Positions 34,494 to 47,917 of a stretch of DNA of 64,000 nucleotides are shown here, piece after piece. The notes below the pieces were generated by a model. It saw only the letters and a program-made list of their open reading frames with translations, had not been told where the DNA came from and did not search any database. The DNA is from Anarhynchus alexandrinus (lineage: Eukaryota; Chordata; Aves; Charadriiformes; Charadriidae), in NCBI GenBank assembly GCA_008711295.1, contig VUYV01000020.1, positions 1,127,113 to 1,191,112 of the forward strand, in the 5' to 3' direction. Position 1 is the first letter of the stretch. Each line of letters opens with the position of its first letter. Position numbers and translations under genes: made by a program.

Positions 34494-37400
34494 CTGGCCG
34501 GGGCTGCACACCCGGGGGGTGCTTGGCCCTCGGCTGCTGTGAGCGTGGCGAGGGTGGCTGCCGAGTCGGGGAGGGGGGAAATTGGAAGAACGGCTGAGCA
34601 AACAGTGACCTGGCCGAGCAAACAGCCGCCGAAGTGAAACAATCAGGTCCCGTTCTGGTAAAGCTCAGCAAATACTGCGTAAAACCTGCTGCTGGCAGCG
34701 GCGCTTGCCCTAGTCATCAGGTATAGCGCTATCAGAGGGCAGACACAGAGCAACCTGGGGAGGCAGGGAGAGGTTGTGCAAGAGAAAGCTCCGGCCAACA
34801 TGACTCAACACTCATTAGCAGTGGCACACCTACGAGAGAAGCCCATTAAAACTGAAAGGAAGAAGCTCAAGCACCTTGTTTCTTCTCTTTGCTGTAAACC
34901 GTCCCTTTTCCCATGCGCACATCTCCGTGCCTGCAGTGATGGCAGCGGAGAGAGAAGTGCTGTGGATCATAATCCCTGGTTCTTGGAGCTCCACAGCATT
35001 TCTGGAGAATTAGTCCCTGGTCTGAAGAGCTTCCAGCATCACTGGAAGCAAGTCATTATAATGGAGTGCACTTGGCCAGAGGAAAGGGAGGTGGAAGAAC
35101 AAAGTAAGAGAGATAATTCCTTACACTGTCACTTTAACCCCTCCTTTAAATTCCCCCCAAGCCTGGTCCCAGACACCCAGCTCTGCCTCTGCCCCTCTCT
35201 CCTGCCCCATGGCCCCTGCCAGCCCAGCCCTCAGTAGCTCCCTCCAGCCTGATGGGCTTGGCAGTGAGGTGATCCAAAACTCATTTTTCAACCACTGCCT
35301 TGGACTCTGGCTTCTGCAGAGCCATCCACCCTGATGTCTGCAACCTCTTGGAAAGGCTGAAGTAGCCAAAGGACGGCACTGCCCTTGTGCCCTGCGTACA
35401 GCCCCACGCTGGGACGGCAGCGTCTGTGGCACCATTGTAGGTCTGCACCTGGGAGATGCCTTCAGCTTTTAGGGTGAAGCTGAACACCACCCACCTGCCA
35501 GCTCTCCCTTGCCCGCTGGCTGGTTTCTTGGACATGCTCTTGAAGAAAGCACCAAGCTAGTGAGAGAGAGGGGACTTCTATGTGTCTAGGTATAAATACC
35601 CTGACCTGGGGTGTGCAGACTGGAGACACAAGCAGAAAACAAACATCTCTGCAGCACACCTCCCTGACACTGGTGTCCCTTTCTGGTACACCACTGGGAA
35701 AATGGCTTCATTTTTCCGCTCCCATTAAAGACACCGAAATGTAGGTTTACCGTGAGGTGCTCAGTATACTAAGCAGTATACAGCTGTAGGACTGGCCTTG
35801 GAGTAAAACTCCCTTAAGTCACTTCTCCATTAGTATTTTACAAGGAGATAGCTAAATCCAGTCATCCCTTGGGTATGTCTGCATTGCATTCCAGAGGTGG
35901 GATCACAGTTTGGTAAACACACACTAACAAGCTTGGGTTTTAATCTGAGTTTTAACCTAGTTTTCTGCCTGTTAGCATGGGTACCAGTAGCAGTGTGTCA
36001 CCAAGATGTCTGGATCACAGACCTCTCCTAGGCCAAACTTGGCTGTCTGCTGCTGCTCACGCTGTCCCGTTAGTCCTCAGCTAGTTTAAAGCTGGCTCAA
36101 GGATGTCTCCCCAAGCCATCCTCATGATTTTGGACTACTGTTTTGGCACTTTACGTCACTGTCAAACTCCCACCACATCCTCCAGGCCAGAGCCACCGCC
36201 ACTGCCGCCCTTCTGCCCTGCTGCTCCCCATAGGTGTCTGAACTCTTGGGCTTGCTGGTTGGGACCGAGGTGCACAGCCCTCTTGCAGTTTACAAGAAAG
36301 GATCTCTCTGCAAAGGCAGGGGCTCGCAGAGGTGTGCTGCGTGCTGCAGTGGGGACGGATGCTCCAAGCCCTCTGCGCCAAGGGTGGCTTTGCTCTTCTA
36401 GGCAATTATCTGTTGCAAAGGAGACAGGTCATCCTGCCCCATCCTTCCTCCCTGTGCCCGTCTCTCCTGCCCTCATGGTGCTCACAGCAAGTCTTTAGGA
36501 GTGGTCTTCTCTCTCAGAAACACCACCCTAAGCCCACTGTCTTTTATCTGATTCGGATTAGGTTTCTGTCTGCTTTTCTCTTCCCTCCGTTGACACACAG
36601 AAGAGTGATACCCCCACAGGGGAGGGTCCGGACATGCTCCAAATGATGTCAGCTTTGATTTATTATTGTTTAATATCATGTTGCTTACTGTTGCCATTGC
36701 ATCGAGTTAGCTCGGTTTGGGAAAGACTGCTCTTCTTTGGACAGGATAGATGGTCTGAAAATTATTTTTTTCCCTTGCCTACCTAAATATCCAAAGCAGG
36801 CTGTTCTGTCATCACAGCTTTGCTTAGGCTAGATCTTTCCTCTGCAGAAGTGGCAGGGGAGAAGGTGGGGTTAAGGGGGAGAGCAAGAGGGGGATGCGTG
36901 CGCTCTACCACAGTTGAGGTTTCTCAGTTTGTCTCCTCGCCTCCCCTCCGCAGAGCCTCCTTCCACTCCTGCCAGTTTCCCAGTGGTCTAATCCAGAGCT
37001 GCGTCTGGGATGGGGCCAGTGCCAGACACTGCAGGGAAGAGGGGCAGGAAACGCTGCTGCAGGTAATTACGAAACAACAACCTGCTCAGATGTGTCGTTT
37101 TGTCTTAATCCCTGTCAGTCAGGGCTGGCTTGTGTCCAGGAGCAAGAGGGCTTAGAACTCTTGCGTTTTTATTCTATCTCGTGTAGCTCTGGATGTTCTT
37201 TTTTATCCATTGAAACATCTGATCCTTTCGTGCTTCCTGCAAAGCTCTTGGCCTCCCTGATGACAACGATTTCCATCTGTGCTCTCCCTCAGATCATTTC
37301 CAGGCTCCTTTTGGTGAGCGTGTGGGTTCGTGGGGATCTGAGCTCCTGTTTTGTGAATGAGCTCGAGGGCTTGCTGGGAAGACTGCTTGAGCTCTTGCTG

Positions 37401-38394
37401 CCTCACAAGCTCCACAAAGCTCGGCGCCCTGTCCTGCAATCGGCAGGACTGTGTGGGTCCTGGTCAGCGTAGATGGGTCTTGTATTGTTTCTTGCCAGGG
37501 ACACGAGCCAAGCTGTTGGGCTGGTCAGAGCAGGGAGAAGATGACTCAATGCAGGAGAAGAGGAAGGGCAGATGCCCAAAACCCACATGCTCAAGCCAGT
37601 TCCAGTTTCAGTCTTAGCAGGGACACTACCTGACACACACTTTACTTCTTGTACATCCACCAAGCAGACAAAGAACACTACATTTGTTGCCGCTACTACT
37701 TTTAGTACGCAGCTCTCAAACTCATAGACCTATATCGTCTCAAAATGTTCACTTGTTTTGTTTGGCCTGAATCCTAGAGGACATAACTGTGGGTTTCCGA
37801 ATATTTAAGGCCAATGTGTTATTTATAAGCCATGTCGGAAACATCCTGAGCATGTGGATTTTTAGTGAGGAGAGTCTGGGTTTGGTATGTCCGCACACCT
37901 CGGGTATGCCATTCTGCAATGCTGGCTGTGGTGATTGCATTTGAGGTCAGCGATGTCTGTAGCTGCGCTAGTCTCATGACATTCTCCTTCTTTAACGTCT
38001 TCAAATCTACTGGCAAACAGCAATGAATTATAAAGGTGGGTAGCGAAGGACTGAGGGAGACCTTGTGTGCTTTTGGATCCCTTGCATCGCCCCTGTTTAA
38101 ACTCCTAGCAGCCCTCACACTCCTCCTCTCTACTCTCCTTTGGCCCCCCAGTGAAGCCCTTGCCCTTTGCTTCTCGGATGGTGACCACTGTCCTCGGGGT
38201 AGCAGCCCAACCTGCAGCCACCTCCCCAGGGAGGAGCAGGAGACAGAGAATTGAGCCTCCCCCTGTCAGTACTGCTCCTTCCACACAACCCTCATGGCGT
38301 TTAAACGGAGCTCATCTCCATGCTGGCTGCCCACAGCACCCCTCCTCAGTGGCCGTTCTTCTGAGAGACACGATCCCCGCAGCGCGACTGCCCG

Positions 38395-38545
38395 GCAATT
38401 AGCCGAGAGCCAGAGCGGCTCCTGGGGCCCACGTTTTCCTTCTCCTGCAGGAGCAATTAGGCTGCTGTGAGGCTGCCTTCAGTAGGCTGATGTTATCTCC
38501 ACCATGACGCAGCCGAGCAGCCCTTGTAATAGCCATGCCAGGGTC
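38395..38545. promoter_or_regulatory. Candidate conserved noncoding element
   Basis: Unique sequence with two CAATTAG homeodomain-like words (near 38396 and 38454), 'tgttatctcc' (GATA-like), 'catgacgcag' (AP-1/CRE-like) and 'ccttgtaatagcc'. No frame or repeat explains it. The call is weak and texture-based. Confidence 0.25.
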
Positions 38546-38996
38546 ACTCTCTCCCCGCTGCCTGCGAGATAGGCTGAGCTCCAGGACTCTTCCAGCCATC
38601 TTCAGCCAACGGGCAAAACCTTTCCATTAGCAGCACCAAAGCTTGAGAAGGCCTCTCTGCGCTTGAGGCAAGCCTGTGAGGCTTTTCGAAGGGGAGACAC
38701 ATCCTGAAGCTGCTGTGAAAGCCACACTTTGCTTGGCATGTTGAGGCCAAAGAGCTGCTCCAACTGGGGACTGGTTCTCCAGGGGAGAGCCTTGGCTTTC
38801 CGACCAAACCACAGAAGGTCTGAGATTTTGCTGCCTGCTAATTGAAACAAGATAAAAGTTTGCGTCAGGGACGCCTGCTCCTGCTGACACCGTCATACCC
38901 AGTGGGCCGGCTCTGCTCGGGTGTTAATTGTGTCTAGGAGTGCTCCCAGCCACCCGTGTCACTGCCCAGGGAGAGGCAATCTCTACCCTGGAAAGC

Positions 38997-39130
38997 TTTT
39001 ACCTAATTAGACAAGACAGATAGGGAGAGAGACAGAAAGAAGGAAGTGGCAAAATGGGTTGCCCAGGGCCACGTGTGGGGTGAGTCGCAGCAGCAGGACG
39101 TGAAGCCAGGTCTCGTGATGCTGGTGCCAC
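38997..39130 (-). repeat. MIR-like remnant, minus strand
   Basis: Reads 'aattagacaagacagatagg', 'aaatgggttgcccagggcca' and 'gcaggacgtgaagccaggtct', the reverse-strand order of a MIR-type SINE (protected 'ttgcccaaggtcac' region and 'gaacccaggtct' end). Diverged, with approximate limits. Confidence 0.5.
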
Positions 39131-42100
39131 AGGTACACGTTGCCTTCATGTCAGAGCTCTGGCACAGCGTGGTACCAGACCCGTCCCAGGGACAGGCACC
39201 CTCCAGCCCACCCTTCCCCTTTGCCCACGGGCTTTTCTCTCCTGGCACAGACCATAGCTCGGCAGGGAAAGCCTGGCCTGGTTGGGGGTGCGGGTGGGAG
39301 GACGGGGAGGCGAGCACTGGCCAGCCGGCAGCCCCCAAGAGCAGACAGAGGGTTTGGGGCACTGTCTGCAATGGGTGGTGACAGCTGGGCGAACGAGGGG
39401 TATGTGGTCCAGAAGCAGGCAGCTGTCATGGCTGATGCCAGTGGTAAAAATGCGCAGCCATGAGAGTGACGTGGTGTGCCATTCCCATGTACCTGCGGGT
39501 GGGTTCCCCTTGCCCAGAGAGATCATAGCATTGACCACTAAGCCCGGGGCCACTGCTCTGAGGATGTAGTGTCTGATGCTGTGTCAGTCACTGGAGAGAG
39601 AAGACCACAGGTTCAGGCTCCACACAGGGCACCAGTCCCATCGTACTCTGTTCTCGGGGACATGGGGGCTGGACTGGCACCAAAACCACCCCCCTGATGC
39701 CCGCCTTGCCTTGAGCATGGCTCCAAAGTAAAATTAAAACAGACATACTACCTACACTTCTCTGTGTGCAGCGGGACTCATCTTTCCAGGTCAGCAAGAC
39801 CCCTCAGCCCTGTCCTGATCTCACATTGACCACGGCTCTACCCCGTATCGTCCAGTTTTTTTGCTACCCATGATTATTTGGGGTACATCAAGATCTATAG
39901 TTATACATCCTGGCAGAACACTTTATATCTTACGGTGATTGCAAGTTCTTTAAACAGCAAACCAAGGTTTGCAAAGGAGGGGAAGGGCAGGGGTGAGACA
40001 AAATGGCCCTGAACTGTGAGACACTGCACGGAAGAAAGATCCTTATTTCAGCTGTTTCAGCAGACACAGTTTCCTCTAGATGCCAACAACCATTTGGGAG
40101 CTGCTTGCAGCTCCCCAGAGCCCTGAAGCATGAATGGGAGAGGAGGTAAGTTAGGAACAATGTGCTTCCAGCGAGCTGGGAGGACCTACTGGGCTTCAGG
40201 TTCAGCCTGGTCTGCGGGCCGTTTCAGCATATGCATGCTCACACGATATTGCCCACAGGATTACATTAGAGGGACTGGTTTTGCCCCATTCACCTATTTC
40301 TGATGTTGGGGATCACCTGGCATTTTGCTCACAGGCTTTATTCGTTGAGGAAAGTCAGCTGGGGCAAGCAACGAGGTGTTTCACCTTTCTCCTTGATTAG
40401 ATGAGCCAGTCCCATGCAATTAAGCAGCTTAGCTCAAGGCAACAGAAGCCATTATCGCTGCGCTCCTCTGCTCTGCTTGAACTCTGTTATCCATGCTAAA
40501 AATGTCAAAGAAAGAAAACATTTCCTTCTCTCCCCGGCGTCTCCCTGGCGCTGGCTGAGTGGCAGGTGCATATCTGAGATACCTATATGTGCATCTATCT
40601 GATCACCCCCTCTCCACACTTCAGGCTGTCTAATTTGAGGTGGGGTGGGAGTCGGTCTCATGAGAGAGCAAGAACACCTGGCCAGGTGTGACTCTCAGCC
40701 CTCCTTGGGGAAAACCTCTTTGGTTTGGCAAGCTTCCTATCTCTCAGGGAGAGAGCTCATCTTAGCTGCTCAGGGCACCATGCAAAACTCGCCGCCTGCC
40801 CCTTAGGAAACAACAAGGGTTGAGGAGAAGCCCTCCTCAAGTGCTTCTGTGCTTCTCCATCCTTCTCCACTGTGCTGGGCCTGGACCACAGGAGAGGGGA
40901 TGTCTGGGAAAGGCATGTAAAACACCCCACTTTTTAGGTAATCCCGTGACTTTTTATCTGAGCCTGAGGTTGGCATGTACCACAGGGTTGGGAGGGGTTT
41001 TGCAGATAGGCATTAATATTGCAAGGATTATGCTCTTCTGGTTACGAATGTTCAATGCTGCAGTCCCACTCCCCTTATCTGGGCAAAAATGTGTAACATT
41101 CAAAGAAAAACACACACAAACATAAGCATGTATGTACGTACATACATACATACACGTGCAATGCACAGAACTGTATTGGTGTATTCACTCCTGTCAAAAA
41201 CCACAGACTGTCTCTTCCTTCACAGATGGTCCCTGTTGATTTCCTACCTATTTGCCCAGATGTCACTAAGCATCGCTCTGTTACTCAGACATGTTTCCTG
41301 GTCATAACTCGTTGTGGGTTTTCACGTTCAGGTGCTGTTATCACCCATTCATGTATTAACAAAGACAATTAAAGGCCTGGTTTTAGAAAGAAACCTCTTT
41401 CCAGTGAAGATCCCTTTAATCCATCTTGCTGGTTAGAAAGTCCTCAGTGTCTGTTGGCACAATAGCCATGTTATGGCCTGGTGGTTGCTTCCAGCCCAAT
41501 AGCCTAAGGTGTCCCAAGCTCTCAGGGTAGCTCTGAAAAGGTTGTGGGCACTTCCATAGCACTTCAAACACCATTTTTGCTACTGGCTGTGAAGTGGCCC
41601 TGCAGGAGATGTTGGTGTATATCATAGCAGCTGGAACATGTGTTGTTTAGGGCAGGACAGCAGAGCTGGGGCCTCAGGGTGTGGAGGGCAGGGTCTGAAT
41701 CCAGGCGGGAAAGAGTAGGGAGATCTGTGAAGGTAAACTAATCCAGCTTGTGCTGGATGCTGAAGCACATAACCTCCAACAACACAGACTACTGTGGACA
41801 TAATTGAACTGTGTGGAGAGATCTCTCTCTCTTTCTTTTAGGACAGAGAAGCCTTATACGAGCATCTCGACTGAGAGAAGATGAGAACTGGTTTGGCTCC
41901 AAGGTGGGTAGCCATGCAGGATTAGGTAGGAATATGAGCTCTTTTCTTTATGAAGGTCCTCTGATCAGAATTGAAGATCTCAGCCCCTTTTCTTGAAGAG
42001 ATTGCATGGGATTTAAGAGTGAAGCTGCAGAAATGAGCAGTACAATTTGCTGCCAAATGGGGAAAGCTCCTCTGTGCAGGGAGGAGAGCTTTCCAGTGGG

Positions 42101-45100
42101 CTAGATAACCCTCTGAAAGAGCAAAGGACTAGTGCAAGCCTTCCCACTTTCTGTCTTTCAGGGGAAAACACTTCTTCAAAGATTCTTTCTCTAGCTACGA
42201 TACCTGGTGAGCAAAATAAACCACTTGCATTACCTGTATACTTCTGCCTGTGGGAGAGGAATGAGGAAAGAAGGAGTCCCATGGGGCAGATATTAGTCAG
42301 ACTGCCTTAGGTGGTATTGGGAGGTCTTCAGATGCCACCACGATATATTCATGTAAGGAAGGGAGCAACTCTGAGGTTGCGTTACTGTGGGCTGGAACCA
42401 CGGCTGTTGGTGTGGAGTATGACATTTGGGCAAGAATCAGCAAAGCATTAGAAGTGGGAGAAATGTCTGGTCCTATAAAAATGACACATGGACTCGGGTA
42501 GAGAAAGGAGGGCCTCTTCTTGTGAAGTGGTGTCAGGAAAGGGCTTCGTTTTTCACTTTAGCAGGTGATACGTCACCCTGGGATGGGCAATGATGGACTC
42601 GTTTCTGAAGTTGCTCGTCCCCATGTTTCTGCAGACACAAATATTCCCCCCAATGCTTTTACAACACAGAGAGGAAAGTGACTTCATGGCATTCCTTTTC
42701 TGACTGTTTCTCTGCCATGTGCTTTCTAAACATAGATCTAAAAATCAGAAAGCACCAGGAGAATTACGGGTTTCTACACCCTATTGTGCTTTATAATAAT
42801 TATAATTATTGTAAATACGGCCCAGACACTGTAATTTTCTGCTCTCCATTGGGTCTTTCTTTTTCATTTTCTTCTTCTTTTTATGACTGTTTTCTAAGAA
42901 AGTTTTCATATGTCACCTTATAGATGGGAAATGGCAGAGTCAGCTCTTAAAATAAAAGGAGAGGAGTGGCTTGGGGGGGGAAGGAGAGAGGGATGAGAAG
43001 GGAGTGAAGAGAGACAAATGTCATATAGTCTGTGGTTAGGGCACCAGTGGGGACAATCAGGAGACCTGGTGCTGTACCTAATCTAATACCGACCTCCTGT
43101 GTGATTATAGGCTCCATCTTTGTACCTATTTTTGGTTGTGGGGGTCTTCTCTTATCTCTTGTCTCATTGCTTGGCTCAGCAACTATCCGATCTTAAGTTT
43201 AGAGGTGCTGAGCACTTCTCATATGCAGTGTCTGATTGAAGTTGTTGTAAGAAGATATGGTATAGATATTTGAATAGGTGGAGTTTTTGCAGCATTGTTC
43301 AGGTACAGTCAGGAAAACCTGGTTTACACTATGGATAGATGTACACTATGGTATAGACTCTGGTCCTGTGCCCTGTGAGTGTCCAGAGCAGAGATGTGAC
43401 TGAGACATTTCTTCCTACCCAGGCAACTTGGTCTTGTTCCTGTGGACATTAAGGCACGGTGTAGAGTGGAGAGAGACTGAGAATCAAGTATATCCAGGTT
43501 TTGTCCCACCAAGAAATCAGAATGTGGCCAGGATATGGACAGACAGATAAAGTCAAAAATACCCCTCAGAGAACAGACACAGATAATGCTGTCTGGGGCT
43601 TTCTATAAGAATGGTGAGGAAAGGAAAGAAGCAGTAAACAGCACCAGGGGAAACGAAAGACAAAATATCCAGATACTCTGAAGTCTGGCAAGAGACTTTG
43701 CATCGAATTCCGACTGAACTTAAAGAAAGAATTAGAAAGAAAATGGAAAAAGGTAGGACAAGGATGGATAAGACCTGGTAAATGATGTGGGGGATATGCG
43801 ATGTAGAGAATAGGAAAGAGGAAGACAGGCAAAGGAGAAGTCACCTGGAATGAGAATCACTATTTTTAAATAAGGAACTGAGTTGAAACATCATCACCAG
43901 AAACCCAGCAGAGTTTCAGATTGAACTGCAACTAATTTATCCAACTTTTGCCCAAAGAGGATAGTTGAGTAGTCTCTCACTGAGAACTCGGGCTTCTTCC
44001 TCTCCTCGAGAGTCTCCCCTGGAGACTTCCAAAGCAAACCAAAGAGCAGACAGCTGCTTTCTACCAGATGACCAGGGGAACCTTGGTTTTGTATAATTTT
44101 AAAGCAAATGAAGGACTCTTTCTGGGTGACTTTTGACAAAGAGTGCAGGGTTTACAGTGCGGACTAGCGGCTTGAGAGGTGTAGGTATTATTCTTCCAAT
44201 GAAAAGAGAAGTATTTTAGAGGTTGCAGCTGGTGATGGGACTCAGGATTTTGGCTTCTACTTCCAGGCTTGAGAAGTGACTGACTGCAGCCTGGAAGTGA
44301 AAAGTGGGTCAGCGGAGTTTAATTTCTGCCTTTCCCACTGTCCTACAGCAACCTACTGAATCACTCTCTTAGTACAGCAACACCAATTAATTACCTCACA
44401 GAGGGTTTCCCTGATGCTGAAGTTGCCGTTTGCAAAGTGCCCAGAAATCTGCTGGTAAAAGGTGGTTTGGAGGAACAGTCATTATCTCCTTACCTTATGG
44501 GGCAAGGACTTCTTACAAGAAGGTTTGTGTATTTGCTTCCGGCCATCCAGAAGTGCACCGCTGTTGCAGGCAATGCAATAGGCTGAGCAAGCCCTGTGCA
44601 TTAAAAGGAACAGTTGCCGTAGTATTTGGAAATAAGTCAAATCCTCTGCTATCTGCATTTCTTACAAATACCACAGATTCCTTACATTTGTGCCTCCACC
44701 ATTCCAAGCCGTTGCTTTGACTTGCTAATAGGTCTCTGTTGTAAAAAAAAATGTGTGCTGCTTTTTTTTTTTTTTTATGGGACTAACACTCAGATGTTAC
44801 TTCATGCCCAGCAAGACAGCAAGAACACGGAGTCTGCTGAATTCCAGAAGGAAAGTTCTGCAGGGATCCTGGAGGGAAAACTGCCAGCCAGGTATTTATG
44901 AAAAGGAGGTGATCTGGTTGGAATCAAGCATGTACTACAAGCTAGATGCTTATCTGGTGTCAATTGACAGTTTCATTGAATTAATTGGAGCTATGCTGAT
45001 TTATAACTACGGAGGATTTGGCCACGTCTATATACACAACTATAATTAAGCTCCTTTCAAGGCAGCAAGAATTAGTACCAACAGATAAATCTCAATGAGC

Positions 45101-46624
45101 TATAGGTCTTTGCCAGTTGTCTTCCAAAATCTGCTCTTTCTTGTCATTGCAAAGAGCGTATGGAGCTTTCATGATCCAGGTTCAGCCAGCTCACTTCCCA
45201 CCTCTCCCTGCTTTGCTGATGCCACTCCTCCAGCCTGTGCTGAGTCACTGATCACAATTAAAAACAAACAGCAAGCCTAATGAGATGAGCAGCCCCACAA
45301 GCAACTGCATCAGGTGGGAGGCAATGTATGGAGCTAGGTTCACATGGCGAATTTGAACTTGACCCATGGAGAAATATATATATAGCAATGGAGCGGGACC
45401 ACCAAGACTTGCACTCTCAAGTTGAGCTTGGCTGACTTTCTGAGAGATACTCTTTTATCTCTGTCAGCAACCACCAAGGCTTGAAGAAGAGAGAACTGGC
45501 AGAAATGTCATGGCTGGTTCTAAGCAGGTATTAAGTGGGAAGCTGGATGAAAAGCGCCCGAAGATCCCTGTGGGCAAGCAGAGGTAAGGGTTTAGCCACT
45601 CAGGCAGCAACCATCATTTGTGGGCTCACATCACCTTCCCTGCTCGTGGTGTAGGAGCCACACTCAGCGGCTGTTTCCCCAGTAGTGGGTGGAGGACGGA
45701 CGACACGTTACCCACTGCGCTTCACTGCAAGATTGCCAGAGGGCTGCGCGGCACCTGCTGCTCCTCTTTGGGCTCTGGGTATTGGTTTTGCAAGACTCAC
45801 CATGGAGCCTGGGCTCTAGGGCTGTGCGTGTTGTTTAGAGAACTCAAAAAGGGGAGAGCGTGAGGATCTCCAGAGTAGGCAGCTGGCAGTTTAATTTCAG
45901 CATGGGGAGGTAAAAGGTAATACAACATGAAAGATCAATTTAAACTACTTATGTAACACGTCAGGCCCTAAATAAATTATTTCTTACTCAGGAAAACATC
46001 TCCTTGAGCAATAGTGATCACAATAGCTAGCTAGCGCTGAAAAGGTTGTATTATAATACCTTCCTGTGAATCAAAATTATGTCTACATTTGAAACGATGT
46101 GCTCAGATTTTGTCACTTTTCTGAAAGACATATCAGAAATAGACCTATCTAAAGATAGATGATGCAAATTATTAGAAGGCCTAGAAGGATTTCACAAAGA
46201 AAAGATTAGGACCGTTAATTTAGTGAGAGGGATGTGACACAGGAATGAAAAGAACAATGGCAGGGAGAAGGCACATGGGACCCTGCTATTTATCCTTTGT
46301 TAAAATACCAGAATGAGAAAGAAAAAGCTCATGACTTAAAATACTGCACCTGAAATACTAATAAAGGAACACACTGCGTTACGCAATACGTAACCTGTGG
46401 AATTCACTGTTTGAAAATACAACCAGGGCCAAGAGCTTGGGAAGACATTACTCTCACATTTTCCATACAGGAGCAATAAAAATATCATCCACCCCTACAC
46501 CAGCTGGGATAAAAACCTACACGGGATATAAATCTTCATCTTGCACGACAATAATTGCTGCGAGCTAGACGAGGGAGCCTATTGCATAACTGTCCACTAC
46601 GAGGGTTGTACTACCTCCCATGAA
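39131..46624. other. Intergenic, AT-richer in its second half
   Basis: No gene recognised. It contains a mixed CA / GTAC / CATA repeat at about 41104-41155, a weak old-repeat-like stretch at 43020-43250 ('caggagacctggtgctg', later 'aggtgctgagcac'), a T16 run at about 44762-44777, and AT-rich unique sequence at 45900-46580 with few open frames. Confidence 0.6.
41104..41155. repeat. CA / CATA-type simple repeat
   Basis: Short CA run, then 'atgtatgtacgtacatacat', which is itself a palindrome, then further CATA units. Simple sequence that can fold on itself. Confidence 0.75.
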
Positions 46625-46696
46625 GCATGGCAGGGGGGTTGGAACTGGATGATCTTTGAGGTCCCTTCCAGCTCTAACCATTCTATGATTCTATGA
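46625..46696 (+). mobile_element. CR1 LINE 3' tail, plus strand
   Basis: Reads 'catggcaggggggttggaac', 'tggatgatctttgaggtccc', 'ttccagctctaaccattcta' and ends 'tgattctatga'. It is the last ~70 bases of CR1, severely 5'-truncated, in the opposite orientation to the copy at 24636. Confidence 0.9.
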
Positions 46697-47720
46697 GGCT
46701 GCTGGCAGAGATGGGCTGCTGTGGGGGGGACACTGCCGTTTTCCCTTGCTACCCCTCCTCTCTCCACACTCATCCTTTCATCTGGAGCAGGTCCTTTAGG
46801 GACCCGGCTCCCTGAAGGAGCAAACTCCAGGGGTAGGAGCCAGGAGCTGTCTGGGAAGACACCTGTCTGCTGCAGACATCGGCATTCCCCTCGAGACAGA
46901 GATTTTCGGGGTGAATCACTGCCGCTGTGAGCGGCGGCGATCAGAAAGCATGAAGCAGTTCCCTTAGGCAGCCAGCGCCCAGACCGTGAATTGGTTTGGA
47001 GAGGAGGGCTGAAAGTCTGGATTTGTCCCAAAATTTGGTACGGAGTTGCTGCAGAGAACCAAAGGATCTGGGGTTTGAAGCCGGTGCCCAAACCGGAGTT
47101 AAGGGGAATAAATTTTAGGGGCAGTCGTCTCTGGAAAGTCTGCATCAAAATGTGAACCCAACGGGAAAGAGGTGTTGTCTCCTTGCCAAAAGATGTTTTA
47201 TTACTATTCATGTGCAGCACGGTTAGGTGCCAGCCAAGAATGGGACTCTGCTGCTCGAGGCAATGTTCATACAGAGCAGCAGATAGGAATCTAACAGATG
47301 TGGCTATTTCACTGTCTAGAAGTGACGAGGAGCCAGGGGAACACCAAGGCTACGGGTTGTCCTAACATGCCGAAAAATGGGGCCGATGATGTAAGTTCTT
47401 CTTAGCCCTTGCTCACGGATTTTCAGGGTGAGACCCTCAACTTTTCCATGGAAAGAGAAGTTCTGAAAGGTATTTTCAAGCCAAATCAATTACTTTTGGA
47501 ATTTTCTTACAAAATGGGTTCTCCTAGGGTTTCCAGTTTGGGATTTTGCACTTTGTATTTCATTCACACTCTGGAATTTCAAAGCATCAGTTAGAAATCC
47601 TAATTCATGTCCTTTTCATGTTTTACAATGATTACTGACTGTTTAGGATAAAGTTTTAGTGCATAATATGGCAAGAGATTTGAAGCCTTCTATTCTTTTA
47701 TTTTTAAACACAATTAAGGG
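46697..47720. other. Intergenic, nothing recognised
   Basis: Unique sequence. The minus-strand frame that ends inside the CR1 tail has no family similarity I can see and is probably chance. Confidence 0.55.
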
Positions 47721-47917
47721 CAGCTGTTACATAGTACTAATTAAAAAATCTTATCTTTCTTTACAGATCAAAGTGACTTTTGTTTGTTTTGTAATGAAAC
47801 AGTCTGACAGAAAGGCAAACACAAAAAGTGTCAAACTGCTTCATTACAAAACAAACAGGAGACACTTTGATCTGTGAAAAAAGATAAGGTGTTTTAATTG
47901 GTACTAAATAACAGCTG
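47721..47917. repeat. 197-bp imperfect inverted repeat (two 90-bp arms, 17-nt loop)
   Basis: The left arm 47721-47810 and the reverse complement of the right arm 47828-47917 align without gaps, about 77 of 90 positions identical by my hand count. Both ends are CAGCTGTTA / TAACAGCTG. The best blocks are 'acagatcaaagtg' and 'gtttgttttgtaatgaa' and their complements. Weaker similarity seems to go on ~20 bp further out on each side. No clear target-site duplication was found. It could be a MITE or foldback transposon, or two head-to-head copies of an element. No family is assigned. Confidence 0.9.

Larger units (their letters stand above)
33013..38996. other. Intergenic sequence with one CA repeat
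   Basis: No gene recognised. The block holds a CA microsatellite at 34454-34489 in a GC-rich patch (34200-34650), and a candidate regulatory stretch at 38395-38545. A small AT-rich palindrome 'gtatactaagcagtatac' lies near 35764. Confidence 0.6.

Noticed and set aside
46597..47220. 207-codon minus-strand open frame
   Set aside because: Its 3' end is reverse-complement CR1 tail, and the rest shows no family motif or splice context.
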